A DNA stretch of 24,844 bases from JBBSBL01 sp038251325 (GTDB lineage Bacteria; Actinomycetota; Thermoleophilia; Solirubrobacterales; Solirubrobacteraceae): NCBI GenBank assembly GCA_038251325.1, contig JBBSBL010000040.1, positions 1-24,844 of the forward strand. Reading direction: 5' to 3'. Numbering within the stretch: the first letter of the stretch is position 1; each line of letters begins with the position of its first letter. The notes below the pieces were generated by a model. That model searched no databases. It had not been told where the DNA came from and was given only the letters and a program-made list of their open reading frames with translations. Positions 21,423-24,844 of the stretch are shown piece by piece. Both the position numbers and the translations under genes were made by a program.

Positions 21423-21861
21423 CCGCGAGCGCGAGCGCGCCCTACGGGCCCTGCGCGCCGAGCGGGCGCGCGCGGCCGGCCGCGGCCGGCCCCGCGCCAC
21501 CGGTGTCGTCGTGGCGGCGATCGCGACCTTCCTCGCCACCCTCACCTTCCTCGCGGGCCAGATGGCCGGCGGGCAGGACCCGATGCTCGGAGCCGGCAAG
21601 GTCACCGCGGTCGCCGCCGCGCCCCGCAAGGTCGTCGTCCGGCGCGTCGTGAAGCGGACCGTGGTGACGCACGTCGTCCCCGGCCCGGCCGCCGCCTCCT
21701 CGACGCCCACGGCGCCGTCCGCCGGGGGCGGGTCCTCGCCGGCGGCCGGCAGCGTCGCTCCGGCGCCGTCCTCCGCGCCGGCGCCCGCGTACAGCGCTCC
21801 GGCGCCCGCTCCCGCTCCGGCGCCGGCGCCCGCGCCGGCCCCCGTCACCCGCTCGTCATGA
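21415..21861 (+). CDS. Second small single-TM Pro/Ala-rich protein of the ApbE operon
   Basis: A 148-aa protein. The basic cytosolic N-terminus is long (TDRERERALRALRAERARAAGRGRPR) and the single helix lies at about 29-48. The segment APRKVVVRRVVKRTVVTHVVPG (69-90) has the same alternating Val/Arg/Thr character as in the preceding protein. The C-terminal third is low-complexity Ala-Pro repeats encoded by repetitive GC-rich DNA (about 21766-21846). It is presumably an anchored protein with an extended outer tail. It overlaps the previous gene by 8 nt, and ApbE starts on its stop (ATGA). Function unknown; a scaffold or spacer role is only a guess. Confidence 0.65.
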   Translation: MTDRERERALRALRAERARAAGRGRPRATGVVVAAIATFLATLTFLAGQMAGGQDPMLGAGKVTAVAAAPRKVVVRRVVKRTVVTHVVPGPAAASSTPTAPSAGGGSSPAAGSVAPAPSSAPAPAYSAPAPAPAPAPAPAPAPVTRSS

Positions 21862-22835
21862 CCGAGCACGACCTCCGCTTCCGCGCGATGGGCTGCGAGC
21901 TGCGCCTGCTCGTCGGCGCCCCGGTCGACCCCGCGGGGCCGTCGCCGGCGGCCTCGGCCGCGGCCGCACGCGACTGGGTCGAGGCGTTCGACGCCCGCCT
22001 CTCCCGCTTCCGCGGGGACAGCGAGCTGTGCGCGCTCAACGCGGACCCCCGGCGCGTGGTGCCGGCCTCCCCCCTGCTCCGCGCGGACGTCGGCGCGGCG
22101 CGCTGGGCCGCCGAGCGCTCCGGCGGCCTCGTCGATCCGACCCTGGTCGGCGAGCTCGTCGCCGCCGGCTACGGCGAGTCTCGAGCCGGCGCCCGCTCGG
22201 CGCCGCTCGCCGAAGCGCTCGCCGCCGCGCCCCCGCGCCGACCGGCGGCCCCCCGGCTTGGCGCGGCCTGGCGGCAGATCGAGGTCGACGAGGCGGCGGG
22301 CGCGATCAGGCGCCCGCCCGGACTCGCGATCGACACGGGCGGCACCGGAAAGGGGCTCGCCGCGGATGCGCTCGCGGTGCGCCTTGAGCAGCACCTCCGG
22401 GTCTGTATCGACATGGCCGGCGATCTTCGGGTCGCCGGCCCGGACGCGCGGCGGCGGCCCTATCAGGTGGAGGTCGAGCACCCGCTCACCGGCGAGACGT
22501 GCCACGTCCTCCCCGTGGGCGCGGGCGGGGTCGCCACCTCCGGCGTCGGCTCGCGCCTGTGGCCGACCGGTGGAGGCGGCTTCGCCCACCACCTGCTCGA
22601 CCCGTCCACGGGGACGCCCGCCTGGACCGGCATCCTGATGGCCACCGCGCTCGCGCCTACGGCCCTCGAGGCCGAGACCCTGGCCAAGATCGCGGTCCTG
22701 TCCGGGCCGGCCGGCGCCCGCGCCGCGCTGGCCGCGAACGGGGGGCTGATCGTTCGCGACGACGGCGACGTCGAGCCGGTCGGGCAGGTCGCGGCGCGCC
22801 GCCTTCGGTTGATGGGAGGACGGGTGGCGGCATGA
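21858..22835 (+). CDS. apbE: ApbE family FAD:protein FMN transferase
   Basis: A 325-aa enzyme that moves FMN from FAD onto a Thr/Ser of a target protein (Mg-dependent, by family knowledge). Motifs visible are FRAMGCEL (8-15), the AIDTGGTGKGLAAD segment (157-170), DMAGDLRVAG (185-194), VATSGVGSRLW (225-235), HHLLDPSTGTP (244-254) and the AETLAKIAV helix (272-280). No signal peptide or lipobox is present, so it appears cytosolic as encoded, unlike Gram-negative ApbE lipoproteins. It overlaps both neighbours by ATGA. The next gene, a heme b membrane protein, suggests it serves an electron-transfer chain. No acceptor protein with a standard flavinylation motif is seen in the window. Confidence 0.9.
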   Translation: MTEHDLRFRAMGCELRLLVGAPVDPAGPSPAASAAAARDWVEAFDARLSRFRGDSELCALNADPRRVVPASPLLRADVGAARWAAERSGGLVDPTLVGELVAAGYGESRAGARSAPLAEALAAAPPRRPAAPRLGAAWRQIEVDEAAGAIRRPPGLAIDTGGTGKGLAADALAVRLEQHLRVCIDMAGDLRVAGPDARRRPYQVEVEHPLTGETCHVLPVGAGGVATSGVGSRLWPTGGGGFAHHLLDPSTGTPAWTGILMATALAPTALEAETLAKIAVLSGPAGARAALAANGGLIVRDDGDVEPVGQVAARRLRLMGGRVAA

Positions 22836-23431
22836 GCGGCCCGAACCCCATCGACTACGGGTGGTGGCTGGCGAGCCGGGCCTCCGGCATCGTGGCGATG
22901 CTCCTCGTCAGCGCCTCGGTGATCCTCGGCCTCACCATGGCCGCCGGCCTGCTCCGTCGCCCCGGGCTCAAGGGCCGCCTGGCCAAGGTCCACGAGCAGC
23001 TGGCCGTCACGGGGCTCGCGGCGATCGCCGTGCACGGCGTGACGCTGCTCGGCGACAGCTGGCTGCGACCCGGCCTGCAGGGCATCCTCGTCCCGTTCTC
23101 GATGTCCTACCGTCCGGGCTTCACCGGGCTCGGGATCATCGCCGCCTACCTCGCCGCCCTCCTCGGCCTGTCGTTCTACGCCCGGCGACGGATCGGCGCC
23201 CGGCGGTGGCGGAAGCTCCACCGCGCGACGAGCGTCGTCTGGGTGCTCGGCGTCGTGCACGCCCTCGGCGCCGGAACGGACGGCTCCAGCGCGTGGTTCC
23301 GCTACCTCGTGCTCGCCACGGCGGTTCCCGTCCTGCCCCTGCTCGCGCTGCGCGTCGCGCGCTCGCAGCGACCGCCGCGCGCCGCGGCGCGGCCTCGGCC
23401 GCGTCCCGCCACCGCCGAGGCCGGGCGATGA
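22832..23431 (+). CDS. Ferric-reductase-like heme b membrane protein
   Basis: A 199-aa integral membrane protein with about five helices (20-40, 57-75, 97-116, 133-147, 155-172). Histidines H54, H68, H130 and H143 sit in KVHEQLAVTGLAAIAVHG and WRKLHRATSVVWVLGVVHALG, the paired arrangement of ferric-reductase/YedZ (MsrQ)-type di-heme b proteins. It should carry electrons across the membrane. The C-terminus is Arg/Pro/Ala-rich and cytosolic. Unlike NOX or Fre-type reductases it has no flavin or NAD domain of its own. The ferredoxin reductase and ferredoxin downstream could feed it. It overlaps apbE and the reductase gene by ATGA on each side. Confidence 0.85.
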   Translation: MSGPNPIDYGWWLASRASGIVAMLLVSASVILGLTMAAGLLRRPGLKGRLAKVHEQLAVTGLAAIAVHGVTLLGDSWLRPGLQGILVPFSMSYRPGFTGLGIIAAYLAALLGLSFYARRRIGARRWRKLHRATSVVWVLGVVHALGAGTDGSSAWFRYLVLATAVPVLPLLALRVARSQRPPRAAARPRPRPATAEAGR

Positions 23432-24606
23432 GCGCCGGCGTCGTCATCGCGGGAGGCGGGCTCGCGGCCCAGCGGGTCGCGGCCGCGCTGCGCGCAGGCG
23501 GATGGGAGGGCCGCATCCGCATGGTGTGCGCCGAGTCGGTCCCGCCCTACGACCGCCCGCCGCTCTCCAAGGAGCTGCTCGCCGGGTCCTGCGAGCCGGA
23601 TGCCCTCGCCCTGCGACCCCCCGCGTGGTACGCGGAGCAGTCGGTCGAGCTGCGGCTGGGCCGCCGCGCGATCGGCCTCTCCGCGCGGCGGCGCCGCCTC
23701 CGCCTCGACTCCGGCGAAACGCTCCCCTATGAGCACCTCGTGATCGCGACGGGCGCCGCCGCGCGCGCGCTCCCGGACACAGGACGCTTCGCGAACGTCC
23801 ACGGCCTGCGGACGGTCGACGACGCCGCGCGACTGCGCGCGGCGCTGCAGCCGGGCGCGCGCCTCGTCGTGGTCGGCGCCGGCCTGATCGGCATGGAGGT
23901 GTCCGCCACGGCGCGCGGGCTCGGGGTCGACGTGACCCTCGTCGAGGCCGCCTCCGCGCCCCTGCTCCCGGTTCTCGGTCCGGCGCTCGGCGCCTGGCTC
24001 GCCGGGACCCACCGCGACGCCGGCGTCAACGTGCGCCTCTCCACCGGCGTGGCCGCGCTACACGGGGCCGGAGAACGGGTCGAGGCCATGGAGCTCGCCG
24101 ACGGGCGGCGCCTGGCCTGCGACGCGGTCCTCGTCGGGATCGGCGTCGCGCCGGCGACCGGCTGGCTGGCGGGCAGCGGCCTGGAGCCCGACGGGGTCCG
24201 CGTCGAGCAGAGCGGGCGGACCGGCCTCCCCGGGGTCTACGCCGCCGGTGACGCCGCCCGGCCGTTCGACCCGCGGCGTCGCGCCCACGTCCGCAGCGAC
24301 CACTGGGAGGCCGCGGTCCGCCAGGCCGCCGGGGTGGCGGCCGCGATCCTCGGGCGCCCGCCGCGCCCTTCGCCGCCGCCGTCGTTCTGGAGCGACCAGT
24401 ACGGCGTTCGCCTCCAGCACGTCGGGGACCCGGCCGGGGCCGACGCCGTCGCCATCGACGGCGATCCGGCGGCGCGCGACTTCGCCGCGGTCTGGACGGC
24501 GCGAGGCCGGCCGGTGGCCGCGCTCCTCGTCGACCGCCCGCACGAGCTTCCCGCCCTGCGCCGTCGCATCGCCGGCGCCCCCCCCGACGAGAGGATGGCC
24601 GCCTGA
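23428..24606 (+). CDS. NADH:ferredoxin reductase (FAD-dependent)
   Basis: A 392-aa flavoprotein of the BphA4/rhodocoxin-reductase type. The FAD-binding motif AGGGLAAQ (8-15) is slightly altered in its last Gly. PPYDRPPLSKELL (39-51) is characteristic of oxygenase-coupled ferredoxin reductases. The second Rossmann motif VVVGAGLIGMEV (147-158) ends its second strand with E173, which favours NADH over NADPH. VYAAGDAA (270-277) binds the FAD ribityl chain. It should pass electrons from NADH to the ferredoxin encoded immediately downstream. It overlaps the membrane heme gene (ATGA). There is no signal peptide, so it is cytosolic. Confidence 0.9.
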   Translation: MSAGVVIAGGGLAAQRVAAALRAGGWEGRIRMVCAESVPPYDRPPLSKELLAGSCEPDALALRPPAWYAEQSVELRLGRRAIGLSARRRRLRLDSGETLPYEHLVIATGAAARALPDTGRFANVHGLRTVDDAARLRAALQPGARLVVVGAGLIGMEVSATARGLGVDVTLVEAASAPLLPVLGPALGAWLAGTHRDAGVNVRLSTGVAALHGAGERVEAMELADGRRLACDAVLVGIGVAPATGWLAGSGLEPDGVRVEQSGRTGLPGVYAAGDAARPFDPRRRAHVRSDHWEAAVRQAAGVAAAILGRPPRPSPPPSFWSDQYGVRLQHVGDPAGADAVAIDGDPAARDFAAVWTARGRPVAALLVDRPHELPALRRRIAGAPPDERMAA

Positions 24607-24617
24607 CCCTGGTACCC

Positions 24618-24809
24618 GTGATCGACGAGCTCTCCTGCACCGCGCACGGCGACTGCGTCGACGTCGCACCGGACGTGTTCCGGCTCGACGACGTCGCCGT
24701 GGTCGTCGGATCGGGGCCGGACGGCACGATCCTGGCGGCCGCGCGAGCCTGCCCGTCCGCCGCGATCGCCGTGGTGGACGACGCCTCCGGCGAGCAGGTC
24801 TATCCGTAG
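24618..24809 (+). CDS. [3Fe-4S]-type ferredoxin
   Basis: A small ferredoxin, 63 aa from GTG at 24618. Cluster ligands are C7 and C13 in CTAHGDC and a third Cys in RACPSAAI. His takes the place of the second Cys, the pattern of P450-system [3Fe-4S] ferredoxins. VDVAPDVFRLDD between them is typical. The N-terminal strand looks short; CTG at 24609 or at 24603 (CTGA overlap with the reductase stop) would supply the usual residues LVPVIDELSC. It should accept electrons from the preceding reductase. The natural partner here is the heme b protein rather than a P450, since none is encoded nearby. Confidence 0.88.
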   Translation: MIDELSCTAHGDCVDVAPDVFRLDDVAVVVGSGPDGTILAAARACPSAAIAVVDDASGEQVYP

Positions 24810-24836
24810 CGCGCCGCCGGCCGGGCACCGGCGCGC
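24809..24836 (+). terminator. Hairpin closing the ApbE operon
   Basis: A perfect 8-bp stem (24809-24816 with 24829-24836) with a 12-nt loop begins on the last base of the ferredoxin stop codon. It suggests the operon ends here, although the window stops 8 nt later. Confidence 0.5.
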
Positions 24837-24844
24837 AGGCCGCC

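Noticed and set aside
21766..21846. Ala-Pro coding repeats as a DNA repeat element
   Set aside because: Low-complexity codons of a Pro/Ala-rich tail, without a fixed repeat unit or spacer.

Overview
This window is very GC-rich, densely packed chromosomal DNA. Several genes start with GTG or TTG, reading frames often overlap by 4 nt (ATGA/GTGA), and RNA polymerase -10 boxes of the TACAAT/TATGAT type sit in front of tRNA genes. The gene content fits a high-GC actinomycete, most likely Thermoleophilia/Solirubrobacterales: an F420/FMN PPOX protein, OmpR-type two-component genes, a GGDEF/HD-GYP protein, a cytochrome b-molybdopterin fusion, and a secreted single-domain protein of a type I associate with that class. 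The taxon is an inference. No phage, IS element, CRISPR array or rRNA is visible.

Positions 1-4450: tRNA-Gly(UCC) and tRNA-Pro(GGG) on the minus strand end in a hairpin. An Ohr/OsmC peroxide-resistance gene follows. A GTGA-overlapped minus pair encodes a YjbQ-family protein and an SDR oxidoreductase with an altered catalytic motif. Next are a secreted clan GH-A-like glycosidase and a secreted protein of unknown function whose 5' leader looks structured. A gene-poor stretch ends at a tRNA-Trp(CCA) with an unusual body.

Positions 4450-8910: a 64-aa protein and an MNT-type nucleotidyltransferase overlap by 4 nt, like a toxin-antitoxin pair. A Sco copper chaperone is divergent from an FTR1 iron permease fused to a cupredoxin domain. 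The permease promoter carries a DtxR/IdeR-like iron box. Then come a small basic secreted protein, tRNA-Leu(UAG), a four-helix membrane protein, tRNA-Leu(CAA) and a PPOX flavoprotein.

Positions 8920-18290: an amidase is divergent from a 958-aa c-di-GMP protein (V4R-like sensor, two TM helices, GAF, GGDEF, GAF, HD-GYP). A membrane protein resembling an inactivated M28 peptidase follows. On the minus strand, an acetyl-CoA-synthetase-like acyl-CoA ligase overlaps a six-helix cytochrome b fused to a sulfite-oxidase-type molybdopterin domain.

Positions 18340-24840: this is the most coherent system. A minus-strand operon (response regulator, histidine kinase, small membrane-anchored protein) is divergent from a tightly overlapped plus-strand operon. 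The plus operon encodes two small single-TM Pro/Ala-rich proteins, ApbE (FAD:protein FMN transferase), a ferric-reductase-like heme b membrane protein, an NADH:ferredoxin reductase and a [3Fe-4S]-type ferredoxin, closed by a hairpin. It reads as a regulated chain carrying electrons from NADH through ferredoxin and membrane heme b to a covalent-flavin acceptor. No flavin acceptor with the usual attachment motif is visible, which makes the locus worth following up.
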